The position numbers were made by a program, and so were the translations under genes. A stretch of DNA of 64,000 nucleotides, from contig JANCRA010000014.1 of the NCBI GenBank assembly GCA_024362935.1, positions 4,421,001 through 4,485,000 of the forward strand. The letters are read 5' to 3'. The DNA comes from Setophaga petechia. Its lineage: Eukaryota; Chordata; Aves; Passeriformes; Parulidae. Of the stretch, positions 48,901-62,200 are shown piece after piece (the first letter of the stretch is position 1; each line of letters starts with the position of its first letter). The notes beneath the pieces are model-generated. The model did not search any database. It was given only the letters and a program-made list of their open reading frames with translations, and was not told the origin of the DNA.

Positions 48901-49335
48901 GATCTCAAAAGCTCACTGGGGTTTGTCCTGGGTTCTTAGAACCTCCTGTAATTTCTAGCTCTGCAATCAGGTGGGAGGGGACTTGCAGCTGGTGTAGTCC
49001 AGGAATTTGGCTTGGAAGAAACAGGAGCTGCCTTGGCACCAGCAGACAAATTTTGGAAAGTTTTATTAGTGTGTTGTGCAAGAAAATTATCTGTTTCTTC
49101 TCCAGGGGGAAGAGGCCATAAATTTTGTCTTTTTGAGGTTGCAGTGGGGGAGGTTTCCTGGCTCTTTCAGGTGTCAGTGAAGGAAGCAACAAGTTCAGAA
49201 ACAAATCCTGTCCAAACCACTGTCCTGTAGATCAAGAGGACAGCAACAGGTCAATGAGGTCTCCTCCATCCTCCTGCGTGAAGACAAACTATGTGCTAAG
49301 ACTTCTGTTCTGAAACCTTTCAAATGGGATCCTTG
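45926..49335. other. Gene-free unique sequence with small repeats
   Basis: No gene is recognised. A (GA)n-rich patch lies at about 46338-46367. A 22-bp tandem duplication, TCACCATTTAGACCATCT plus linker, lies at 47633-47672. Frames of up to 151 codons (46696-47151, minus) have no recognisable domain. Confidence 0.6.
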
Positions 49336-49368
49336 AAAAAAAAAAGAAAAAAAAAAGAAAAAAAAAAA
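49336..49368. repeat. Interrupted poly(A) tract (33 bp)
   Basis: Three A-runs of about ten bases each are separated by single G bases at regular 11-base spacing. The phased pattern near the helical repeat is the arrangement known to bend DNA. Origin as a decayed retrotransposon tail is possible, but no element body adjoins it. Confidence 0.85.
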
Positions 49369-52300
49369 CCATAGAACCTTTTCTCTGTGGAACCTTTTCT
49401 CCATTCAGCTCATATTACAGCTGAGCAGCTTTACAGACAGGGGAAGAAATCCCCAGCTCCATTTCAAGCTGAGGATTTGCAGACCTGAAGGTCTCAGCCT
49501 CTTTAGTGGGAGAGTGTTAAGAGAGATGACATAATCATATATTAACATAAGTTACTTACTCCTCTTACTCCTCTGTCTGACACTGAAACTTGGCTCTGGG
49601 GAGGCAGCCAGACCATTGTCTGTTTGAAGGAGCAGAGGTGAGGCATCACACTGGTGTTTCTATGAATATTTCATAGCTCAGAGCAGTAACCTGTCTGTTC
49701 CCTTACAGATGCCTAGCTAAGCTTTAAACAAAATGCAGAATGGAGCTATAAGCAGATGTACTTTTCCTTAAATTCTCCTTTGTACATCAGTCAGTTGACT
49801 GAAATTGCACAGAGTGTGAAAACATTGTACAGAGTGGAGGCAGAAGGGAGGAAAAGAGATCTCAAGGGTCTGACAGCAATTTTCTGGTGCTCTTTTCAAA
49901 TGAGAGGGAAGCACATCATCAAAACCCCCATAACAAACCTGCTCATAACAAACCCTGTGCCCTGCACAGGGATGTGCTCTCTGGGGCAGTGGCACTGGTC
50001 CCAGGGCAGGAGACTCCAGTTCCAGGTGATGCTGGGGAGCAGAGCTGTCCTGTGCTGCCCACGACACACGGACAGGCAGCTTGGACTCCACCTCTGCCCC
50101 GTCAGAGACAAGGGTAGCCTGTGCCTCTAACAGTGACTGCCCTCTCTGTGACTCTCCCCTTTTCATGTGCTCAGCACTTTCACTCCAGCCTGTTTCTTTG
50201 GAAGATATGACTAGAATAAAATGATGAAAAAAAATCCAAAGTATTTCTCAATAGTGTTTTATGCCCTGTACCAGTCTTAACCTCTAGCAGAGTTCCCCAG
50301 AATTATCATTGATGGTGGCCTACGGATTGACTTTAAATTTTGTTGCCTGGCTTTTTCTGGACTTCTTCACAGTTTTAAGTACTGGTGGCTCTGCAGTAAA
50401 AAGTGAAAATTCTGTGTAGTTTTTTGTTATTAAGATAATGAAAGCTTGCAGCATTTTTTTTTTTTTTATTGCACAAATTTTCCCAGCTAACAACCTCCAA
50501 CAGCAGCAATATCCTGGTGCCTTTCCTACGTGCCTGCACTGCTAGAGGAAAGCAGGTAGCTCAGAGGACTGGCAAATGCCATGTGCAGTAATTTGATGCA
50601 CAACTGCCATTAACAATAATGGGAATTGTATGTCTGATGATCCATCATGCACAGCAAAGAAGATTCAGCCCTGGGGGTTTGCCTTCAAAAGTGCAAGGCA
50701 AAGTATGGAGGCAAGTAAAGGCTGAGGAGCTTTTTTCTCCTCTCCTGCCCATAAAGACATGCTAAGAACAGCATTTTTAGGTCTCATGAAAAATCTACAT
50801 CTCTGCTTTTTTTTGTTATTTGAGGAGGGGGGTTTTAACTGATAAGGCAAAAAAAGTTTCTAAGCCCAACTATGTAAGTTTAGACTGAACCAGCAGCTGG
50901 TAACCAGGTGATTGAGGACCCTTCTGCTCTCAGCCTTGGGGCTTGGTGCTCACAGGGTCAAGAGCTTTGATCTCTGGCTCTCTTCCCTCTTGAAATAAGC
51001 AGGCTGAGCTGTGTAAATGGCAGCAAGGCCCAGAAGAGTCTTGGCCCAGCTCCTCTCCCTGGTGTTATTTGATGAGCTACCTCAGCACTGTAGCTGGTTG
51101 AGAAAATAAAATAAACCCACAGTTTCCATCTGAGTTCTTCCAAACAGCTTTAATTATTCATTTCTTAAAATCATAAATACAAAAAACATTTTGGGATAAT
51201 TTTCATCTTTGTTTAGCTGGCTTTTACATGGATTTTTTTCCCCAAAAAGAGTACTCAGTCTCCTGACCAAATTTAGTTAGGACCCAGTTTGCAAAATTTG
51301 TCCCACATCCATCTGAACAGAGAGGCAAAATGCTCCCCATGGAGGAGGATCTCACTGAGGAAATAGGACAGTGCACAAGGACAAAATCTGGGACAACACA
51401 AATCATTAGATTTCTAAAAACAAATGGACCACTGCATCATCTCCCCAGACTCCTCATGAGGAAGCCTTTGGAAGTGCAGCCTGTTCTTGATTGCTGACCC
51501 TATATTCCATTGTCTGGTGATTTCTTTTTCTCCTTGATACTTTTGTTTAAGGCACAATCTTCCTTTGAAAAGTCAAACTCTTGGCAAAAGTTCAGGCTCT
51601 CTTTGTGCTCTGGGCTCTTCAGTGTCAGCAAGGAAATGTATTTTCTCTCCATCACTCAATCAGTGATGGAAACCAGGCACAAGTAGAGGGCAAATTTTGG
51701 ACCTCAGTTTTAGGTGCATGCCCACCCTCACACACACAGGCTCAAATGAGTTAAAATGAGCACACCAAAAAATGGTAAACTGGTGATTTGAGAACCCAAA
51801 CTGACTTAAAATTCCTTTGCTATGTGTGACTAAGTGTGGAAAAAGAGAAAATGGGAGGCAAAGAATGTGAGCTTCATATCCAAAGCAGAGCCTGCAGATC
51901 TGTCAGGCAAAGATGCTTTTGAGCCTGGAAATGGGACACATCTTTTTTTTGAGGTTTCAGAGAATTAATGTTGGTCTCTTGTGTGTCACTTCTGCCTTCA
52001 TGTTTTGCACTAAGTTGGAGTTCACCTTCCCTGAAGGTTTTTCCCTTCAAGGCTTCATTTCTCATCTATTTGCCACTACCTGGGAAAAAAATAACTTACA
52101 TAGAAGATAAGCTGAGGGATTGTTCTTAGACACAAGGATTTCTCACAGTTTGATGTAGTTCCTCACCCTGCCCCTTTGAAGGTGTCTCTGCAGTGTGACA
52201 CTTGAAACGGAATAGAAGAGCAGCCATGGGATGCTGCCAGGAGAATTTTGGTTCAAAATCCTTCTGTTGGCAATTTATATGTGTTTTGGTTTTTTTATTG

Positions 52301-55300
52301 GAGAGTAGAGCTGTTTCCCAAAGTGGGAAAAGCTCCATCATTTGCAATATATAAGAACAGTGAATAAGGTATTAAAAATTCATTATCTGGCTTATAGTAA
52401 GGGGTTTTTAAGGCTTAGATGCAGAGTATGGACAAAGTGGCCTAATAGCCTTTTTTCAGCTGCTGTTTTCATGGCCCTAAAAGGCACTTGACTTAAATAA
52501 TTCACTGCCCTGTGTTCTCAGCAGTCTCCTACCTGTCCCTTCCAGAGCACACACTTGTACTGTATTAATAAATGACTTTACATTTGTGTAGTCATTTTCC
52601 TACTACCTGTCTCTTCTACTTTTCCTGTATTTTTGTGACCTAAGAAGTCCTCTGGAAAAAAAAATCTTGCTTAGTCTTTGCTATGCAGGTCCCAGTGTTT
52701 TATAGCCCCAGTAAAGGATGGAAAGATGGATATTTTTTAGCAGCATAAACGCAGGATCAGGCGCTTGGTGATATCCTTGATTTGGTCATGGAATGGTGGT
52801 GACTGCACACAAATGACCCAGTTACAGCTCGGGCACTTCAGCAGCCATTTGTGCACAGCCTGGCCTGCACAGTGGCTCAGGTGTGATCTGATACACAGAT
52901 GTCTGTGCCCTGCTTAGGACAAATAGAGCTGAGATGTTTGAGATCTGCATTTATTTAGTTTTTATTGCCACTTTCTGATTGACAGCTATTCAGAAAAGTG
53001 TTTCCCTGAGCTATGTTTGTGTTCTCCAGGTAGGAGTGTATACTGCATCTATTAAGACCTTCTGATGCCTGTCACTTTTATTTTACTGAATAATATACCT
53101 GTCGTTTCAGCTAAAACCCCACTCCCATTTTTGTGGGAGCTGTCTTTTTCTCTTTCTTCCAACATCAGCTTTTCAAAAATCACGGGTTGCATCTTCAGAA
53201 CCAGCCCCTAAATCTGCTCCAGCAATCAACCACAGGTGCAATTTCATGAGTACAACCAATTGCAGGAGGAAATTATGGAACTTAAAGATGAAGCCTGGCC
53301 CTGATTTGTAAGCACAAATAGCAGGGATAAACGAAGTGATGGAGCTGTAAGTGCTCTGTTCCTCAGTGGAACACTGCTGTTTGCACCCACAAATTAGATG
53401 ATAGGGAATCAAATCCTGCTATTCACACTGACAGCTGATTGCAGGATTGAGGCAGGAGGCTGAGATGTGAAGTGAGTCCCCCTAAAAATGTGATCCTCCA
53501 GGCTTGCTGGTGCCTTCCCAATAAAGGCAGCATTTGTCACGCATTGTTGGCTAATCTGTCTGGTTTGGCTCCTCCAGCAGTGGGTGGCATCCCTTGCTTC
53601 ATGTTTTCTGAGAAAATTAAATTAAAAAAATGGGGAAACAAAACATTAGGCAGTGGTGATGCAGAGAAGCTGCTTGTGGGAAGCAAAGGGGTAATTTTAT
53701 AGGATACAGCTCCTCACACACTGACCCCTTACAGCAAATATCAATTATGAAAATCAGTTCACAAGTTCTGGGGCAAGAACTGGGCAAGAAGCTCACCCTG
53801 CCCCATTTCCCTGCTTTCCTCAGTGTGTTTGGTCCTTGGAGCACATGTTCCTCAGGCCAAGACTGTCTCCCAGGTTATCTCTGTGCCTTTATAGGCCCCA
53901 TCTCAGTGCAGCCTGGTGGCACCAGAAATTGGAGTGGATAAATCACTCCATAATCACTGTGCCTTCTTCTTGTGTGTTCCTTAAAAATGAGGTGTAAAAT
54001 GTTTTATGTAGTCCCACTGTTGGGTTATAGGTTAAACTCAAATCCAGAAGTATTTTTTGAGCCTCTTACACTTTGGACTAAGAGGTAATCATTTACTACC
54101 AGCTATCCAGAACTTTATATCTATATATATCTCAGGGGTTTCCTAATATACACTTAGTAGTTTGAACTCGACCATAATTACACTGTTATTATCTTCATAA
54201 GCTTTACTTATCTCATTATCAACTCCTTCCCATGTTGGAGGTCAGTGGAGTCTCCCTTCTATTAGCCATTTAATCCTTTTACCCAGTAGCTCTGTTCTCA
54301 TTGATTCACTTACTGTATTTCTCTGTAGTTAATATTTCTGACATTTCAGACCAACCTCTCCCCTTGCCTTTTACTCTGTCCAAAGTAATCTCTGCCCCTA
54401 TAGATTCTGAGTTCATTACTGCCTGCTTTGGGAGTGCTGCAGCTCCCCAGTAAAACCTTTATGGTTTTGCCTTTGCACTCGTGCAGGGGCTGCCTGTCCT
54501 TGGCACAGGGTGGGGCTGGGGGACACCACCAAAATCTGCATTATTTGCAAAGAGATAGGTGAAGATGGCTGTGCTGGTGGCAATAAATTAGAGGAAGCCT
54601 TTCCCATAACTAGGAAAAATTACCATTCTCATAACACTGCTTTCACAGATTTATATCAGGTATCTCAGCTGATGGATATTGTGTTGTTTTAGAAATAGCA
54701 TTTATTGATTTTGCTCTCCCTTTGAGATACAATTAACATTTTTGAGGCTTTGTTTCTCAGTCCCTTTCCATCATATTGTCATTCACATGTGATCCCATTC
54801 GATATGAAGCCTGGTTTGTGTTTCTGGCTGGGACTGTTGCTGCAAAAAGGAGACTCTGTGGAGGAAAGAGAGAGTTTGGTTTTGAAAAGTCTCAAGTATT
54901 TTCCCAAAGAAATTATTTCCTGTATACTAGCTTGAAGTATCACTGAATTATAATTATTTTAGTAATTTTTTTTATTTTAGTTATTTTTTTTATTTTAATG
55001 AGGTGACAGTTACTTAGGCATCCAGAGTGTTCTTCAGTTCTTGGCAGCCTTCAGCTGAGCACGTGCTAAATCTAGCAAGGATAATTACACCAGCTGTGAC
55101 CTTTTTGAGCACATATTTGGACCAAAGTAGTTTTCAGTCACTTCTGATTGACTCAGAGCTTGCTTGAATTTGCTTTCTGTAAACTTCAAATATTACCTTC
55201 CTGCTGCTGTGTTACTGGGTATGTGTGTCATCAGCAGTTTTATCATTTGATATTTGTTCCTCTTTACAATGCCTGGTGGCTTTGGGGAAGCTGTGCAGAA

Positions 55301-58300
55301 GATTGGGACACAGGTCCAGGTGCTGCTTTGGGCGCAGGTGGCTGTGACAGGCTGTGAAAGGTGTCCCAGGGATGGGCACTGGGTTCCTGCCCCTGGGGAG
55401 TCACCTTGTGGTGCCTCAGCAGCTCAGGGATTCCTCTTTTAACGCCTCAGCTCTTAGAGAATAAAGGAGAGATGAAAATTAATACAGAAAATTTTTTTCC
55501 CTTTTTTCTCTTTTTTTTTTTTTTTCATTTTTGGAGGGGACAGCTGAAAATATTTGCTCAAATCAAGAAATTTTATTGGTGTTCCTAAGAGTCTCCTTGG
55601 ATCCATAGTGGAGTTTTGGTTCTACTTCATGGCTTCTACACCTCTAATGCTACATCTTTGCCTCTGGTTTATTATTAAAAGGCAACTGCTTAATTAAGAG
55701 ATCTTTACTCAAGAACAAATGTCCTGCAAGGTATTTAAGAGAAATTTTACGTCTGTTTTTGAGGTGCACCCCTGAGTGTGCACGCTGGATAGCAGAGTCA
55801 GTTAATGCAGCATTGCTATTAATTTAATCTAATAAACAGACTTAGCAGTAAATGTGTGAGAATAATTTGTTCCTATTTATGCATTCCTCCTTCTCAGCAT
55901 TCCCATGCTCACAGGACATACAGAGTCACATTTTATTATTTCACCTATTTTGGCTCCTGTGCTGCAGGGCAGGCAGAGCTGGCTGTGTTTATCAGAGTTG
56001 GTTTCTTCCAACTAAACAATTTCACTGCTGACCAGGCAGTGTGTTTGTGTCTCTGTTTGCTCACTGTGAAATCCAAGGAGCTGCCAGAGTGGAGACCCAT
56101 AACTCCAGGCTGCTGCAAAGATCCTGGGCTCCACAGGGCTTTGGAGCCTCCCAGGTTTCCATCTCTGCTGCTCTTCTGCTGAGCAGAGCTGGGGTTGTGC
56201 AGGGGAGGTTTTCCCAAGGAAGGCAAGCAGGGGTGATCCAGTTGTTGGGTAAATACACCTAAGAGGGTTAAAGAGGTGAGGTTTGTATCACCTCTGATCA
56301 TTTAAGGTTAGAGAGGGGTTGTACTGCCCTGAATGCTCCACTCTTTGTGTCTGTGTCTGCCTGGGGCTGGCTGAGTGAGCCCCTTCCCTTGAGAAGTCCA
56401 TTTTGGGGACATCTGTGACTCACCAGATGGATTCTTGCAACAACAGCAACCCTTGTTTGCACTGGGCCAGGTTTGCAGAGTAGAGCAGTTGCTGCTGGGA
56501 ACAGCAGTAATTTGAAGGGATTTTACTCATGGATGGCTCTAATCTGATGGTGTTGGCTGCATGTTCATTAGTGCTGGGAGCACAGTGCTCACCTCTGGAG
56601 CACAGCACAACTTCCAGGGCTGTTTCATCCCAGTCTGCATCCCTGGGGATGCTCTGGCACATGAACCAAATCAGAGAGGGCATGACAGAGAGGGGGAGCT
56701 CAGTGGGGCACTGCTGATGTGCCATCAAACCCTAACAAAGAGCCACTCTGTTTTGCAGCAGTAACAAAGCTTGGAGAGTGCTTTTAAACCACCCTGCAGC
56801 CTGTACAGATCCATCTCCCCTAAAACCTTCTCTCTGTCTCAGACAAGTCACTCGTGCTCAGATCCAGCTCATCCAGCACCAGGGCCACCACTCCCCTGTT
56901 AAGCCTTGGTGATATTTCTTTGTCTTTGAATTCCCTGGCTCTGAGCTTGGCCAGAGCTGCTCCTGCAGCTCGGCAGGGTCCCTCGGGGTGGAGTCTGCCA
57001 TCCAATTACCCAGGCTTTGCCTCCACACAGCCCTTAAGTGGCTGCTGAAGGGATGATTCATCTTAAATCATCCTTCCTGCCAGCTTCCTTGCTCTACACC
57101 ACGCTCTTGTTTGTTTAAACCGGTACAGTCACATATAAAACCCTGACAACACATGCTCAGCGTGCAGGTAATAAAGAGGGCATCCTCTCAACAGCTTGTC
57201 CTCTTCACAATCCTTATGTTTGTGTATTGCTGTTTCCACTGAAACCCTGCAGGCTGGGATTTTGCTTGTGGGGAGGCATCAGGCTGAACATTCCTGTGAA
57301 TCCCACCCTAAACTGTGCATTTGGCAAAGTCATGTGGTCTTAAAAGATGGTAAAAGCCATTCGATTGGGATGTAATATCTCATTAATTAATCGTGCATGC
57401 TCCACTGAGCTGATTTGTGTTCCACCCAGGTTGTACACAGTGCTGTAGATATTGTGGCCCAATTTTTCCCTGGTTCCAACATTTTAACTCTGCTGGATCC
57501 CATAGGTGGGTGATGAAGATGAGGCAGTGCCCAGGTGTGTGACCCCTGGGGCAGCCACCCTGCTGAAGGCAGTGCCATACGTGACATTGGAGCCTGCTCA
57601 AAGCTCCAAGCAAAACTGCTTCTTGCATTTGTGAAAAACAAATGCCCAGCATGAAGTAAGCTCCTTCAGAAACACGGATGCAGGTTTACACCCAGGAGAC
57701 TACAGTGAAAAAGTAAAATGCTGCATTGATTTAGAGGACCTGGAAATAGAGGAGGTTTGGGGGTTTGGGTTGGTTTGTGGGCACGTTTCAGGGTCCCTGT
57801 CTCTGACACATCTCCCACTGGGGAGATATAGGTAAGAAAGCCCAAAAAGTTCAGCACTGGCTTCCACATACAGCATTTGAGAGTTCCAGCAGTGTTTGAC
57901 AGGAAGCTGATGTTGTCCCCTGCACAATCTGACCTGCACAGTCGGTGCTGCAGGGCTCTCACAGGGTGAGCACCAGGAGCAGCCTGAGATTTTCCTACAT
58001 GTTACTGTTGTGAGCCATAATATCCTGAAAGCCTTTCTCAAACATATCTTGGGATATATTCCCAAGAGGGTTTTTTTTTTACCTTGGAGAGAATCCAGGG
58101 CTCGTTCTTTTAGGCTATAAATTCTCCAGCACAAGGATTTTTGTTTTCCTTTATGTCCCCAACACACCTCGTGCCACTGCACGGCTCAGCCCAAGCCATA
58201 TAATATATTACCATATGAAAACATTATTTCCATTCAGCCAAGGCTCCTTTTGCTGTCCCTCAGAAGGCTCAGAGCTCTGAGAGGCAGATGGGGTAAATCA

Positions 58301-59064
58301 CACCACACTCACTCTGAGGGTCCTGCTCTAACCTGGCCCAAACCCAGCTCTGCCCCAGGCCACCCCACCCACTGACACTCCAGATCCCTCAAAACACAAA
58401 GGACACACAGAGCTGGCCCTTATCTGAGTTAGAGGTTAGCTGGGAGAATCTTAACCTGATTTTTTTTACCCAAAAATCAAGGCAACACCACACAGAACAT
58501 CCAGCAAGGAAAAAAAACCACTCTGGAAATTTCTAAGTTCTGATGATCTTGTGAATTCCTTTAGCCTGCATAATAACAGGGATCATTAAAATGAAAACAC
58601 TCTGCCATTTCAGCCAGGAAAGGAATCTATACCACTTATATGATAATACTATGGAGCTACATAGAGGCTCATGAAATATGGATGTGCTTATAGGCACCAT
58701 AGTCTAACTTACATTTGTAATGCTAAGTGAAGTATCTCCCTGCAAAACACACACCCATGCAAAAACATTCCAGTGGGGGAGGCTTAGTTTGATTTACCTC
58801 AGGTTAGCACTCTGTTTTCTTATTATTGTGGCATTTTGTTGTGCTTGTTATGCAGAAATTCTGGCATTGAGCCTTCTCATACTCATCTTGATGGATGGGA
58901 GGTCACTGAGGTTCAGCTCTGGGTCGTTTTCTGCATCTCCCTTTTCCTGACATCTATCTGTACTGCTGGCTTCCTGTTTACATCTTGGATTCTCCACTTT
59001 AGGAACTGCAACTAAATTACACATGCTGCATGTTCTACATGTGAACATGCCTCACACACACAGG
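49369..59064. other. Gene-free unique sequence with homopolymer tracts
   Basis: Nearly ten kilobases hold no recognisable gene, LTR or LINE. T14 lies at 50454-50467 and T15 at 55511-55525. At about 54960-54997 a short T-rich unit (T8 followed by ATTTTAGTTA) is doubled. The 160-codon frame at 57700-58182 (minus) has no familiar motif. Confidence 0.58.
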
Positions 59065-59090
59065 ATTATTATTATTATTATTGTTATTAT
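59065..59090. repeat. (ATT)n trinucleotide microsatellite
   Basis: About eight ATT units with one G interruption (ATTATTGTTATT). A simple repeat of the kind expected in vertebrate non-coding DNA. Confidence 0.9.
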
Positions 59091-59208
59091 TTGATAATTA
59101 TATATTTGCAGTTTAAAGACCTGCTCATAGCCATCAACAGCCATTTATACAACACAGTGTCCAAATATGCAGGAATTTATCTTCTGTGGCAGTGAAATCT
59201 ACAAACTA

Positions 59209-59272
59209 AGGCTACACATTAGTTTTGTGCTCTTTAGGCTACACACAAGTTTAGTTTTGTGCACTTTAGGCT
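59209..59272. repeat. Imperfect tandem duplication (about 30 bp unit)
   Basis: The words AGGCTACACA, TTAGTTTTGTGC and CTTTAGGCT each occur twice in the same order. The second copy carries a small insertion (CAAGT). This is a local duplication with no coding meaning that I can see. Confidence 0.8.
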
Positions 59273-62200
59273 TCACCTTCCAGCATGGGAAGGTTTGCAT
59301 GGGTGATATAAACATTTATGTGTTCTTAAATACACTAAATGAAAGAAGGACGTGATGACAATGACAGAATAAAAAAAAAAAAATACATCCTGAACTCAAT
59401 AGTCCCTGAATCTTAGGGCAAAGATTAAGAGACTCTGGATTTATCATTTTCAGTTTATGTGGCTGAATTATGGCTTCAGGTTGCAACTGGTGTTGTGCTG
59501 TAAGCACAGAAATTTGTGGAAATCACCCAGAGGAAACTGTACTTTTATCAGCAAACGAAAGGTTGGAGATTTAATTAAAATAATGGTGCCTTAGCCACGA
59601 TGGACTTCTCTATTGCTCATTGGTACTATATAATTGCCTTCAAGTGTCATGTTTCTGGAAAGGGAAGGAATATTTTTTGGATGCTAAAGAGGGAACTGGA
59701 TAGGTCCTGCAGTGATGGTGGCCTTGGCCCAAGCCATGGCAAGCAGAGCCCCTGGCATTCCTGGCCCTTGGCTCTCTTCCCTCAGCAGCAGGAGCTGCAG
59801 CCCTGGCATGAATTTGCAATCCAGCCCCTGTTTAGTGCAAATGTTTGACACAAAACTGTGCTTGTCCACCTGAACATTCCAAGTATGGGGTATTGCACAG
59901 ACTGGACATTCAGTCTTGTAGGAAACTGTGGCGTTTTTGAGGAATTAAACTTCAAGATTAAACAGTTTTCAAGATATTTCTCCCAGCAGGGTCTGTCTGT
60001 AGCACAGCTGGCACTCGTTGTGCTGCCCCATGAATTTGGGGATGCTCGAAAAAGCTTTTTGTCCTCCCATTTGTCCAGGGGATTTTGGTGCACAGGGGTC
60101 TGTAATGGATGCACCCCACAGGATGCTCAGCCTTGCTTTTGCTGATGCTCTCCGTTGCCAAGAGCTGACACATCAAGCTCTCAAACACTCTGTCTCCTTC
60201 TCAGTGTGGAGATTTTTGGGGTTTTGTTGCAGGACTCACCCCAAACCTCCTGTGGCTCCCCAGGACCCTGGGGCCAAGCCCTGCCCTAGCAGAGGGGAGC
60301 TGAAATTGCACAGACAAGAACCAACAAGGACAAACCAAAGATAAACCCTGCTCCTGCGGTTTGATACATTTAGAAACACTTCCTTTTTTTCTTCTTGCAG
60401 CCTTTAGGACAAGTGTCTAACAGCCTATTTTTCCTTGGGTTTAGATTTTGAAGTCTGTTTCTCCCCAGGAAGTTGAATGGATGAGCAGGAGTTTGATATT
60501 ATCTGCCCCTTGCTGTGGAAAATGTCAGAGGCATGCCATGACAAATGCCACTGCTCTCCTCTTTCAGAGGCAGGAGCATCAGCTGCCACTCACACACAAA
60601 CTGCTGGTGTACATTACCAGGCAAGGCAAGCTGGCTTCTTCCCAAATCCACATTTGTGGAAGAAAAAATGCCTGTGCATTCCTTTGTGGCAGAAATGAAA
60701 ACCAAGATCAATGAGTGACTCTTTTTGAGTCTTATGTGCAAGGTAAAACTACTCTTTCACTCTGTGATAATGTCAAGTGCAGAGAAATATACACCCAGCG
60801 AGGTCATGGTCAGTTCAGGAGAAATATGTTTAAGAATAAATTGCCTTTTCTCTCAGTGTGGGGGTAGGGAGTGGCTTTTTGGTAATGAGCAGTGTATTAA
60901 ATGGATGATTGACATATCTGGATGAAATATCATGAACATTAACAATTATGGGAATTTTTCTCTATTTATTTTTAATCAATGTGATATTTCTATTCTTAGC
61001 TCCCTGGCTGTTCCAGGCTTTTGGTGAAGGCAAACTGCTCCTTGCTGGCTTGACATTGATTTAAATGTTGTCAGGTGCATTTTGCAGCACAGCCCCACAA
61101 TTTTCCTAGAATTTACAGCAGTGTGAGGGTGAGATATGCATGGAACCAGTGCAGAGAACCTGGGGACCAGGAGGCACCGTGCTCTGGAGGGAAGGAGGGG
61201 GATTGCCCAGCTCAGACATCAGCCAGGAGCTGAGGGCAGCTGATTTGAATTGATTTGAACAGGTTTTGGATAGTGGTTTCTTATCAGGAATAGCAAGAAG
61301 CCACCCTGAAGGTGCCAGCTGGGTGAGAACCAGATCATCCAGAGCTTTAACCACAGCAAGGAGCTGATGGAGGAGCAGGAGGTGCAGCCTCTGCCCCTGT
61401 AGCAGAGACAACCATCCCTGTCCTACTCTGGGCACCATTTTGTTTAACTTCATCTGCTCCCAGAGTCAACTGAGAACGTCAAAAGTTCATTTGGAAAAAA
61501 AGAAATCAAAACTTGGACCATCCACAGCTGAGGATTTCCTCAGGAAGGGTTTTTCTGCTTGATAGGTGACTTTGCATCCATCCAAAATCTAAATTTGCTG
61601 TCCATGTCAGCCAGCATTTCTTCTTGTAAAAATTTCTATACAATATTGTGTGATAAGCATCCCAAGTTATTTTTCCTTTATAAACAAACCCTGACCTCAC
61701 CTCTATTTTGTGTATCCCTGTATTTAATTCAGACTTTTAAGTAATTTAGCAAAATTACCATTAAGATATCCCTTTTCTATCCTGGAACAGAGCACAACAT
61801 TCCAGTTTGGGGATCCTAGTGCTGCTGTCAAATGTGTAACAGGTGATGGCTGAAATGGACATTTTCCTTTCTCTGTGTAGCTCTGTTCTTCCAGCCTTGG
61901 GCACCCAAGGCTGGAATCTGGATCCCTCAGGGAGGAGATTTTCCAAACCACTGCTGGCTTCATTGTTTCTTCATTAAAATTAATTTATGAAACTGGGCAT
62001 TAGAGGAAAGGGGGTGCTTATAATCCATCTGCATTTTACAAGAGGCCAGCTTCACAGTACTGCTTGGAGAAGAAGTGTGGAGGAAGCTGGTGGTGACCAT
62101 GACTGCAGGGAATCTGTATTGGCTGAAGGACAAACTCTGGGGGATCAGTCTGGAGAGAAATAATAATTTAGGGGTACTTTGGGGATTGGTGTTAAGCCTT

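Noticed and set aside
57700..58182. 160-codon open frame on the minus strand as a host exon
   Set aside because: No familiar motif, biased toward the frequent codons of non-coding DNA, and overlapped by another long frame on the same strand in a different phase.
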